NCBI GenBank assembly: GCA_002900995.3
Contig: CM035305.1
Location: 186,001-250,000 of the forward strand
Direction: 5' to 3'
DNA: 64,000 nt
Source of the DNA: Ganoderma boninense
Taxonomy: Eukaryota > Basidiomycota > Agaricomycetes > Polyporales > Polyporaceae
In this document: piece after piece, positions 34,386-44,869 of the stretch
Position numbering within the stretch: position 1 is the first letter of the stretch
How the letters are laid out: each line of letters starts with the position of its first letter
Translations under genes and position numbers: made by a program
Notes under the pieces: model-generated
Seen by the model: the letters and a program-made list of their open reading frames with translations, nothing else
Told to the model about the DNA's origin: nothing
The model's database searches: none

Positions 34386-35202
34386 ATGTTCGCCCGCACT
34401 CTCCTCTCCGCTGTCATCCTCGCTGCCGTTTGTGGTTGTGAGTCCACCGTTTCGCCGAACCCGAGGACAGTGACCCCCGCTCTACTAGTAGTAGATCTGA
34501 CCAACAGCATCGTCTTACAGTTGGCGTTCAAGTTAATGCGGTGCCGGCGAACTGCGACCGCACCTATGTCGTCGCCCCAGGCGACACCTGCGACGGCATA
34601 TCTGCGAGCGAGAGTGTCTCGACGTTCGTCTATAGCTATAGCAGCCAACGGTGCCCCCCTTCTCCGGCGATGCTGACTAGCAGCCACTGTCCGGCGTAGG
34701 TTCCAGCTCGCACAGGCGAACCTCGGGACCATCAACGAGGACTGCAGCAACTTGGTTGCGGGAGAGGTACGTCGTGGTCGGCCGGCGTCGCTATCCCGAG
34801 TCAAGCCTGACGGCGTCGGCAACGCGTACGACGACGCTGCGCGCTGCTAGGAAATCTGCCTGGGGCTCCTCGGGCAGGACTGTACGCTCACGCACGTCGT
34901 CGAGTCCGGGGAGACCTGCGCGTCCATCGCGCAGGCGGCAGGCACGACCGTGGGCGTCGTCCTCGCGAACAACCCCAACGTGAACAGCGGGTGCACGAAC
35001 ATCTACCCCGGAGAGGTACGCCCGCCCGCGCTTGCACACAATTTACAATGTCAACACCGGACTTGGCGTGTTGGATCCTGATCTCTCTCTCTACATCTGC
35101 CAGGTGTTGTGCACCGAAGGCTTCGTCGTCGATGTCCGGTCTGAGTCCCCCATCTCTGAGTCGCGCCGTGCTCTCCCGGGACGTACCATGGAGAACATGT
35201 GA
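34386..35202 (+). CDS. secreted LysM-domain protein B (161 aa)
   Basis: Exons 34386-34437, 34521-34623, 34700-34766, 34851-35015 and 35104-35202 join in frame. Exons 1, 3 and 4 have the same lengths as in gene A (52, 67 and 165 nt). Signal peptide MFARTLLSAVILAAVCG, then LysM 1 (YVVAPGDTCDGISASESVS ... NLVAGEICL) and LysM 2 (THVVESGETCASIAQAAGTT ... IYPGEVLC). It differs from A by a longer C-terminal tail (VRSESPISESRRALPGRT) and four extra residues before LysM 1. It is a chitin-binding effector-like protein by family. Confidence 0.9.
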
Positions 35203-35877
35203 TCTGTGAAGCAAGGGGGGAGGGGGGGCTGAGGTAGGAGAGATGAATTGCGGAAAACGGCGGGAAGGGGGACACGCGCTTGTGCGGGCAGGCACCATGG
35301 TGGTCCGCCATTTGTACTCCACAGATTTGATTCCCGTATTTGTGATGGTTACAGAGAGGGCGCCTGGAGGATGCGGAGGTGAATGGGGCCGGTACAACAG
35401 CGTCGAAAGTACATTTTGAGGTGCACCGTTTGTGATGATTAATAAGTTCAAGTCGGAAATTATGCAGTGGAACGCTTGAAGACGACGTCAGGAAATCCGC
35501 AGATGGCATCTCTGCAGGCGCGGTGAACATACCAAGCAAAGAAGGGTGTGTGCGTGTGCAGTGGTTCTTTGTTCTATATGAGCCTGTCTAGCTCGGGCCT
35601 CCCCCACTCACGGTCGGCGAACAACGACTCGGGTAGCGCGACGTGCTGTCTGTCAGTCAAGAAATTCAAGATGTTCATTGCTAAGCGAGGCCGGGATATC
35701 ATGATGTGGTGCCAGACGACGAGGAACCTCATGGCCGGAGCTGCTGTCAGACCAGGAAGGATGCGGGGGGGAGGGACTGCCCGTTCTTCAACGCCAGCAA
35801 GGGGGATGTCGAACATAGACAGCTCCGGAGCACTCTGCGACGGGGAAAGCACGAGACCAGAGAGGGGGAGGGAGGGC
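35203..35877. other. spacer with no supported gene
   Basis: Lies between LysM gene B and a decayed minus-strand gene. No recognisable product. Confidence 0.45.
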
Positions 35878-36505
35878 TCAGGGGCGGAAGGCGTTAAGGA
35901 ATATAACAGGTGTCGCGAGGCCAGTCGCGGTCTGCCAGTGGCATGGCCAGAAGCGGGGGATGACGTACCCGTCGGCATGCTTCGGGTCATGTCTGTTGAA
36001 GTACGAGAAGCCGCCGTTGGGGCTGCTCCCAATCTTGAAGCCAGGCGCGCCCGCGGCGCGGACGATGTTGAGGGTGATCTGGAGGTTGCTGTCGAGGGTC
36101 GAGGGGAGGGTGTAGCCCTCGGGCTCGTCGGAGCCGGGCCAAGTTGCACTTATATGTGACGGAGAACTGGTCAGCCTTGGCAGACCGCTTGTCGAGGCCG
36201 GGCGGGGGCGTGGTGAGGTTGGTAACGTTGACCGACTTCCAGACGTTCTCCTTCGTGTTGGGGTTCTAGAGCTTGCAGGAGAACTGGATGGTCGGGTTAC
36301 GGGCATCACACTCTGCGCGCGCGGGATCCAGAGGGAAATCGTGAGGCGTGGGAGGTAAGCTCGGGATATGAATCGACAAAGATGGCACGCACACGACAGC
36401 TGAATGGATCATTTGGCACATCCGGGACGTCCCCTCCACCATGAAGTTGTAGAAAACCCGGGTCTCTACGGCAAATCCTCCGGGGCACGCCCACTCAGGG
36501 TCCTT
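35878..36505 (-). pseudogene. decayed gene of unrecognised family
   Basis: Read leftward, fragments of one plausible protein appear: DPEWACPGGFAVETRVFYNF, then after a GTGCGT..CGCAG intron DARNPTIQFSCKL, a TAG stop, NPNTKENVWKSVNVTNLTT and FSVTYK. After a one-base frame change come TWPGSDEPEGYTLPST, FKIGSSPNGGFSYFNRHDP and GYVIPRFWPCHW, ending at a TGA at 35878. The internal stop and the frame change are two independent breaks. The composition suggests an extracellular protein, but I do not recognise the family. Confidence 0.5.
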
Positions 36506-38460
36506 GGGCTGGAGGGGGCTATGAGCGGCTTCGACGAGGCGAAGGAAGGTGTCAGAGATACGTCTGTCGTCCAGCAAAGGGCGGGCGAGGGTGAATCTGG
36601 GTGAATGAGGGTGAGTCGGTGGCGGGAGCTGCGATGTAACGGGCAGGTCACGGAGTGATCGCGTTACGGTTCCCCAATATACCGAGATACCCCGGACGGG
36701 CCGTATGCGGCGTATGGTTGAGGTTGAGGGTGTTGTAGGAGGCTGGGAAAGTGGAGCGTGTAGTCCAACGGTTGTGCGTGGCGCAATTCCCGCACGTTCT
36801 ATTTTCAGCCTGTCGTTACACATGCGAGCGCACCGAGGAGAGAGGGCAGACTGGGGAACGGGCTCCTGGATGGGAAGAGGGGGGGGGCGGGTCAGAGCTA
36901 GCGGTATGGACGTTGTGTATGCTTCGTGAGGCTCTTGCGACGCACGGGCGACGAGAAGGTTTGGTGCAGAGTTTAGCGGATGGGGTGTATAATTGCTAGC
37001 CTCCGACCTGCATGTAAGGACCGTCAGTCAATAAATAGAATGGTCAGGACCTCAGCAGGAAGCAATGGCCGTGAATGATACTATTATGAATCTGGCAGCA
37101 GGTTACGATGATGTACGTCTTTCCAGGTGTGCCAAGCAGCATGGAGTGTCAGTGTCAGTGTTACCGCCGCTCGTCTGGCGTCTGACATCCTCCATGCCTA
37201 GGTGAACGTAAGGCGGCGCACCCCCCTCCCCGAGGCCCTTGTGTGCCAGTAAAGAGGCGGCGCGTTGCTCCTTCGACAACGTGGCTACGATATGGACAAC
37301 GTGAGTAAAATCGGTAAGGGGCTCTAGAGCTAGGAAGGATCAACCACCCAACGGCAAGAACGAGTCCGTCGACGCCAATACCTGCTCCAGAGCGCAGATT
37401 TTACCGATGGTTCCGGCTCGGCTGCGCACTACGTCCGTGCAGAGGAATCGCCAAGGAATCGCCACCACGACATGGAATCGCGGTGCCACAGTGCCGCCTG
37501 CAATCTACATCACTATCCGCAAGTATGCCTCCGGCAGAGCAGTTGGGAAGCATGTGTGACGACATGGGAACTTGCAGGTGCGGCGTACGGATTGAATCGC
37601 TTGTCGTGACGTGAGTGAAATGTGCTCCATTCAGCTGAGTTCAAGCTGAGTTCGTGCACACTTTGCGGTTAAATCTGGCGACCCCGCCGGGTACTGCGTC
37701 CGTTCCGGCGACGGATTTACCGGTGGGATCCGGAACAGAAGGAAGCTCGAATCTGATCTCGGTGCACTGGGTGCATCCTGTGGTCCAGGAGACGACACAA
37801 AGACAACGTATCAGGGGGTGTTGAGATGTCAAGCGCAAGAAATAGCACTCGTACGGAGATAGATAGCATTAATATTGCAGGTCTTCTTGGAATGGAGCGG
37901 TTTGGGTAGAGCGGCGACGGGGTTCGTGAACTCTAGCGGCGGAGAAAGCTTGCATGTATCCTGTAGGGGGAATACTTGTGTCGGGGAGGAGGTCCTGCAC
38001 AACTGATGCCGTGGCAGAGGAGGAGAGTAGAAATATGCCCGCTGCGGATTGGACGCGGGACGGGCGCCACGTGAGGAGGAACAAGGAATGCAAAGACATA
38101 GATAAAGTGGACACCGCATTGATCTCGGCCACTCTGCTTTCTCCCGCATCCGGCTCGCCTGTACGCTCTGTATCTGTGTCGTCTGTAGGATAGGTGTGCG
38201 ATGCAGCGGGTGTGGTCCGTCTACCTCGCCAACGGCCAGCCAGTGAAGCCTCCGTCGCCGTCGCCGCAGCCGGTACGTGTGAATTCCCGGTCGTCCCAGG
38301 CGCACGCACCCCGGTTGACGCTTGCCATCTCGTGTCCGGACACCGCCTTGTTTTCGTGCATACTCCCTCCCGACCCTCGTCCTCCCTCGCCCATGCGACC
38401 GCGCCGCGTCTAGATGGAACGCAGTCCCTCGTGAGTCTCCCTTCTTCACCTCGTCCCACC
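36506..38460. other. intergenic region, no supported gene
   Basis: About 2 kb with only short overlapping frames. The last part upstream of 38461 is pyrimidine-rich and should be the tetraspanin promoter. Confidence 0.45.
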
Positions 38461-41184
38461 ATGCCCGTCGCCCCGCTCACTGTCTCCATCCCCCACCGCC
38501 CCCCCAACAACCACGCCAACACCGCCGCCGACGACAGCCACTCGAGATCCTCGTCTCTCAACTCGCACTCGCCGTCCGTCCAGTCCGCAGCCAACTCGAC
38601 CCGCTACATGCTCGCCGGCATGAACAACAACAGCGGCGGGCTCGACCCGCCCACGCTCCCCTACGGCTCCTTCCGCTCCATGTCCCCCAAGACGGACACG
38701 CCGCTCATGGGCGGCGACGCCAAGGGCACGTCGCTGTCCGTCAACTACCTCCCGTCCAAGTTCTCGGCCAACATCCTCTCGGGCGGGATGAAGCGCAGGA
38801 AGGGCAAGGGCGGGACGCCGATCCCGATCCCGAAGACGGGCGGGGGGCGCGAGGCGTTCCGGGCGAACGAGTCGCGCATGGCGGGCGACGGCGACGACGA
38901 CTACGACGGCGTGTCGTTCGGCCAGGCTCGCAAGGGCCGCCTGCGCTGGAACCGCTTCAAGTGGGTCCTCTTCGTCGCCAACCTCGTGGTGAGTTCTCCC
39001 ACTCCATCTCCCCTTTCCATTTCCTCTTGGCCTTTTGCACACACCGCGATTCATTCCCGCCACCCCTCTCTCACGGAGGGACGGGCGAAAATCTCCTTGG
39101 AGACCTTGGCGTGCGATGTTGTGGCGCATGGGCGCTTTCCGTGATCGAATGTCGGTTGCGGGGTACGTTTTGACGTTGTCCATGCATTCTGCTGCTCGGT
39201 CGAACGCACGCAGAAAGTGTCTTGGGGTTGCTGTCGAGTCTGCTTAACCGACTTGGCAAGCACTCGGAGAGTCGTTTCGCGTGAGAAGCAAGAACTTCGT
39301 GCGCAGCTGTTGGCGCTTCCGCTGCGTAGTCAGGCGTTTGCTATTTGCCCGGTGAACCTGGGATACAGGATCCGCCGCAACAGTCTGGCCAAAAGTCATG
39401 GCTTTTACTGCATGTCAGAGGCCGCTAGGCCGAGGTTCGTCTATGGTTGGCCACACCGTTGTAAACGTGGTGAGATCTTGTCATCCTTGCTATATGTCGG
39501 CTCCGGGGGGGCAGTCGAACGTTGACGATCCTCCCATATGGACCCCTGACGAGCAATGTTTGGGTCACATCTTGGCGTGGAAAGCATCTGGATGAGGTAC
39601 ATTGTGAAACCTTCCGAATGCAGTTCTGTGCGATGGAGATGCGAGAAACAGATGATTCCATCTGAGTGCGTCCAGAACACTAGACGCAGATCGGAATATG
39701 TAGTTCGGCAGGTTGTGGGGGGCAGGGTGGAATAAGTATGAATACCTTTGCCATCCTTCGCCACAACGACTTCAATATCCCTTCGTAGAGGACTGCAAAT
39801 CCTTTGCAGTAAGCCTTTGTCTTTACGACAGGTTTACGATAGGCATTTCGATCGCTGTGGCCAAGGACGGCAAGGTGCGCCAGCGGTAATCTTCGCCGTA
39901 ACACAGGGATCATAAGCTTGTTATGCAGACCGCCTGGTCAGATCGGCCTGACCGCCTTAGTCGAACCAGTCAGACCTCCCGTGACCTCTTGGCGCGCTCG
40001 CTGATCAACATTACTGTGGGCTTTTTCGATTGAGATGAGTGGATGGATCGAGTTAAGGTAGCTTGCACATTGACGGCCCCACCATTGGGTCAACGTGATG
40101 ACGTGCGGTCAGTATTCCTGCCTCGGACATGCAGTGCTTGGGATTAATGGAATATGACACGGCAAGGCCTTCTGGGGTGGCCTGGAAGGCGATGGTAGCC
40201 CCACCGAGGCTGCAATTGAGCCTCTCTATCTTATAGGCCATTCGTCTTATTAACTCAATGCCTCAGCATACTGCAGTCGGATGAACTTGTCCTCATGCGA
40301 TATGGTGCTAACGACCCTGTTTTAGTTCTCAATATACTCCCTGACGGGTCTCATCGCGACCCTGCTCATCCACTTCGACGTCTGGACACACGCCGACATC
40401 ATCCGGGTGGGCAACCAGCCGGAGCTGATCATCTCGACAGTGGCGGCGTCGCTGGCGGTGCTCACGTCGCTGATCGGCTGGTCCGGGATCCTGCTCAACA
40501 ACCGCGCGTTCCTCGCCGTGTACGCGTTCCTGCTGTGGATCTGCTTCGCGCTGCTCGTCACCCCGGGCTACATCACGTACAAGAAGCGGACGTTCAACCT
40601 CGAGGGCAAAATCAACGCGCAGTGGTCGCGCGACCTCGGGCTGGACGGCCGGCTGCGCGTGCAGAACCAGCTGCACTGCTGCGGGTACTTCAACCCGTTC
40701 ATCGAGGCGACCGTTTCGCAGACGTGCTACGCGCGGACGCTGCTGCCCGGGTGCAAGGGCCCGTACATCCAGTTCGAGCGGGTGATCCTCGAGCGGTGGT
40801 ACACGGCGGTGTTCGCGGTGGTGCCTGCGCAGCTCGCGGTCATGGTCGCGGCGCTCCTGTGCTCGAACCACGTCACGTACCGCTTCGGCAAGGGTATGAT
40901 GCCCAAGGCGTACCGCCTGAACATGAACAGCATGGCCGTCATCATGGACAACTACGCCAAGTACGTCTTCTTTCCGTGTACAGTGGTCATGTCACTGATT
41001 GTGGTCTTGTGTGTACGTGTGCTGCAGCCAACTCGCGGAGCAATACGGGAACGACGTCGCGTCGGAGGTGATCGCGCACTCGCGCTCGAACCTCCAGCTC
41101 GACTCCATGCCGAACATGCCGTACAACCAGAGCGCCACGTCGTCGTATGCTGGCGGAGGCAAGTACGACCAACTCGGCAAATGA
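38461..41184 (+). CDS. tetraspanin-like membrane protein (436 aa)
   Basis: Exons 38461-38988, 40326-40960 and 41037-41184 join in frame. A long Ser/Asn/Pro-rich cytoplasmic N-terminus (~165 residues) precedes the first membrane span (WVLFVANLVFSIYSLTGLIA), which is split by the first intron. Further spans are IISTVAASLAVLTSLIGW, AFLAVYAFLLWICFALLV and YTAVFAVVPAQLAVMVAALL. The large extracellular loop has the tetraspanin Cys-Cys-Gly motif (QNQLHCCGYFNP, ~294-296) and two more cysteines (SQTCYARTLLPGC). Basidiomycete tetraspanins organise membrane complexes; the specific partner is unknown. Intron 1 is 1,337 nt and probably carries an insertion. Confidence 0.87.
38989..40325. other. 1.3-kb intron of the tetraspanin gene, probable insertion
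   Basis: The donor GTGAGTTCTCC and acceptor ..GTTTTAG are ordinary, and phase 0 is kept. Nothing coding is seen inside. A short AATACCTTTGCCATCC segment near 39742 recalls the MITE arm at 19648-19663. Confidence 0.65.
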
Positions 41185-42503
41185 TCTGCCATGTGAGTAG
41201 CCATTCCGAGTTCCTCTCCCTGGTGGCACTGACGTGTGGTGCAAGTAGCGCACGGGGGCTGCTGGCGACCGGCGGCGTAGCACATACCATGATACCAATA
41301 CCCACACACTCGTTATGGGCAATAGACACTCCTTTCTGCGATATCTATATCTGTATCTGTGTCGGACGTACGTGCGGGCCCGCCTTCGGAGTCCGGGGCC
41401 CAGAGGTTGGACGTTGGAACGTTGACGCGTCGACTCGGGGGGCGTTGTAAAACCGCATCTGACTCTGACGAAGCACGACGGGCGGCGGGGGTGCTGCGTT
41501 CTTACCGGTACTGTATACTGACTAGGACTACTTACACACTGAGTAATTGGCAGCCCCCTCCGCTCCCGCCTTCACCACCACCCCACCCCACCCCATCCCA
41601 TCCCATCCCGTCATATCGTCACAACCCGTAACCAATAAACCATAACCACGACCACCACCACCACGAACTCTCTACTACAGTAGGCACCGCCACGCTCCCT
41701 CCCTCGTATATTACTAGCAGCTATCGCACATGGAACATGGACGCTCTCGTTTACGTCGTTGCATTGCACTCGTTGTCGTGTTTTCGACGAATGGTATTTG
41801 GACTTTCTTTTCCTTTTTTTGCCTTCGGGAGGTGCTCCGTCCGAGGGGTTTCAAGATTCGAAGTAGTAGAGAGGTCGCGTGGGTAGGGCCGTTGTAGGAC
41901 ACTCCTGAACTGATACTGAGGTGGCACATACCATCTGAGATGCACGACTGCGAAGAGGGCGAAGAGGACTTCGCTGCGCCAAATGAGGACCTGTTCGAGC
42001 AAGGGGAGGCGGCCCCAGCCGAATGTCGACTCACTTTTGTCACAGTCTTGGCCATTGTTGGGCGGCAGACTAGATACGAGGTGGGAGAGTCTCTCACCTC
42101 TAATGGCCAGAGTTCTGTGAGACTAACATCCAAAGACGCACATGGGCACCATGTACCGCACGATTGGGGCGTGACGGCGTATCAGGGCATGCTCACCAAT
42201 ATCCGGCCGCCGCAGGAGCCTATCGAAGCCTCGGAGGCCCACAACGCTGCTTCGTCGGACTTCTCGTGACTTCCTGCATAGCAAAACATTACCAACCTGC
42301 GCAATCTACGCGTAATGGACATCTACAACTTTGTCCTCGTCTCCCGCACCTCGGCATCTCAAACCGTCATGCCCCACCGTATAATTATGCATCCTTCCCA
42401 TATGACGTCTTCTCCAGCGCATAAAAGGATGGAATAGCATGATAAGATGGAATAGACGCGACGGCCGCCGTCATTATTGCCTTCTGTGTCTGAGTCTAAC
42501 AGA
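41185..42503. other. intergenic region between convergent genes
   Basis: 3' flanks of the tetraspanin and the dehydrogenase. Short CCCATC-type simple repeats at about 41580-41610. No gene supported. Confidence 0.5.
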
Positions 42504-43603
42504 TTACCACTGAACGCGGTTGCCCTGATAGTTGAAGAACGAGCCGCTATCCTTGGGCGTGAGGCCGCCGACAACTTTGAGCACGCCGCTGACGCCGACG
42601 GAAACAGGCGTCGCCGCACCCGCTCCGCCCATATCTACACGCCGAGCAGAAAACATGAACATTGTCAGCGGCGCCATTTCGCGGATATCTGGGCTCGAGC
42701 CCCCAGACGCAGCGCTGGGAGCGATCTCGAACAAAGTTCGGACGCCCGCCCGGCCGCAACGGAAACTTGAGCTGCTCACCTGTTTGGAGGTGCCCAGGGC
42801 ACATGGCAATCGAGGTGATGTCCGGGCGTTCCTTCGCCTGCTTCGACGTCTGCACAGCGCGTCGTCGTCGTTAATAAAAGAAGAATGAGAACGGTTATAG
42901 AGCGAGGGCGACCCACCAGCATGTTCAGGCCGGCCTTGGCGACAGAATACGTCGCGAAGTTCTGCCCGAAGTCCGTGCCGACGCTCCCGAGCGTGCTCGA
43001 GATGTTCACGATCGTCCTCCTGCTGCTCTTTGCGACGAGCGGCAGGAAGGCCTGCGCGAGCAGCGCGGGCCCGACGACGTTCGTCTGGAAGACCGCCGTG
43101 AAGTCCGACGCCTTGAACCGGAACGCGGTGTCGTACCCGCCGGGGTTCTAGTGGCCCGGCGGCACCGGGAACCCGGAGGGGCGACGGGCAACCGAGGGAA
43201 AACACGGTCAGAGTCGGGTACGGCGGAAAGGAGGAAGGCGAGAGAAGGCGCTACTCACGATGCCGGCATTGTTGATGAGGTAGTCGATGCCCTTCTCGCC
43301 GAGGATCTTGGCCGCCTCGCCTGCCGCATCGTGGATCGACTGGCCGTCGTCCACGTCGAGACGGAGGACGTGCAGCCGTCCACCCGCGGACGCGGCGAGG
43401 CCCTGTAGGGCGTCCGCTTTGGACGGGCTGCGGCAGGCAGCGAGCACGGTGTTGCTGGGGGACTGGAGGAGCTGCTTCGTCATCTCCAGGCCGATTCCGC
43501 GACTCGTACTGCAGCATCGGTGGTAATGAATAAGCATTGTGGATAGGAAGCACGGCTGAGCAACGACGCACCCAGTGACGAACCAGACGATTTGCGCCGA
43601 CAT
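42504..43603 (-). CDS. short-chain dehydrogenase/reductase (237 aa)
   Basis: Five exons: 43603-43572, 43508-43259, 43147-42917, 42849-42780 and 42634-42504, all in frame. The dinucleotide-binding motif is IVWFVTGTSRGIGLEMTKQL, rebuilt across the first junction. NNAG is present (DYLINNAGINPGG). The catalytic Ser lies in VNISSTLGSV, and the Tyr-x3-Lys pair is YSVAK. A classical SDR of about 240 residues, with C-terminal GSFFNYQGNRVQW. Substrate is not predictable from the sequence; NAD(P)H-dependent oxidation or reduction of a small carbonyl or alcohol is inferred. Confidence 0.9.
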
Positions 43604-44869
43604 GCTGTGGTGGATAGATCGATAGATTTGCGCAGACGAGGAGGCTAGGGTGTTGTCAATTTCTCAAGGGCGTGCGACGGGAAGTCCTGAAAATACATAC
43701 ATGGGCGTGTGTTGTGGCGGTGTAGAAGGAGGAGTCTGGGAGAGGGAATGGTCACCCGAGGGTGTATATATATGCGCGGGAAGACAAACACAGTAAGAGC
43801 TCCGGGACGGGATGATGTCAGACGCTTCGGATACGGATGTAACCGTGCAGCACCACAGCGCCATGACCACCATACGAAAAATCGGCAGAAGAGATAGAAA
43901 ATATCTGTAAGCAAGATCATTTGCGTTGCAAACGACAGTTTCCGCAACGGTAGCCGCGGAGACAGAGTGGGTCGGCTCAACGACAAACACCCCCGTTTGG
44001 TGGGTATTTTCGACTATCTGATCAGGGGGCGGCAGCATACGGGCAGCACACAACGACGTCGGCTTCTGGGCCAGACCACCGAGAACGTTGAGTCCGAGCC
44101 GGACGACATGGCCACGTAAGCTAAGTTCGCAAGCATGTTTGTCAGCTTCCCAAATGCCAAAAGACATAATGATATTGACCGACCGGAATTCATTTTCAAG
44201 TGGGGTGGAAGTGGCGGTTTTCCATGGGCTGTTCATTTTCAAGCAAGCAATGCTTCCGCGGAACCTTCGCGGCAGCGCGACCTGCGAGTCGACGCTCGGT
44301 TGCCACCGCCGCTCCGAGCGTCGGATGTTGTGACCGTGACGGGACCGTTTGGGATGCAGCGGAACAGGGATGCAGTGGCAGTGTCCGCGCATGCCCTCGG
44401 TCGAGCAACTCGTCCACTATGCCCTTCCGGCCCTGTATCCTCCGCAAAAGGCCTGCCGGCTCCCGAACTTTGTCCACGAATGCTGTCATGTCAGACCTGC
44501 GATTTGATGACAATAGCAGACACCAAGACCTGTAGAGTCATCGTCGAAGTCGAATGGTCACATCGGACCTAGTCCGTGCGACGAGATTTCGAGACGGTGA
44601 GTAATGCGACGGAAATGAAGTGTCAGTGGGCAAGCTCGTGTGCGGTTTCGCATGCATGCGGGAGCAGGATGCCAGGCGGCGGGCGGCGGGCCATCGAGGT
44701 CCAACCCGAAGGACTTCTCTCGGCATGGCGAGGTATCATCTTATTCACAATCCCTGTAAAACGACAACGACAGCGACGAAAGCAGCAGCATATGGGAGAG
44801 CGACAAGAAAGCAAAGGATCATTACCATCCGACGAGCGTGCGTACCGATAGTCATAGCTACTATCGTCC
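43604..44869. other. intergenic region, no supported gene
   Basis: Between the dehydrogenase start and the end of the SCC4-like gene. Only non-homologous short frames were seen. Confidence 0.45.

Noticed and set aside
43664..44392. 242-codon minus-strand frame between the dehydrogenase and SCC4 genes
   Set aside because: No recognisable domain or conserved hydrophobic pattern, and irregular composition.
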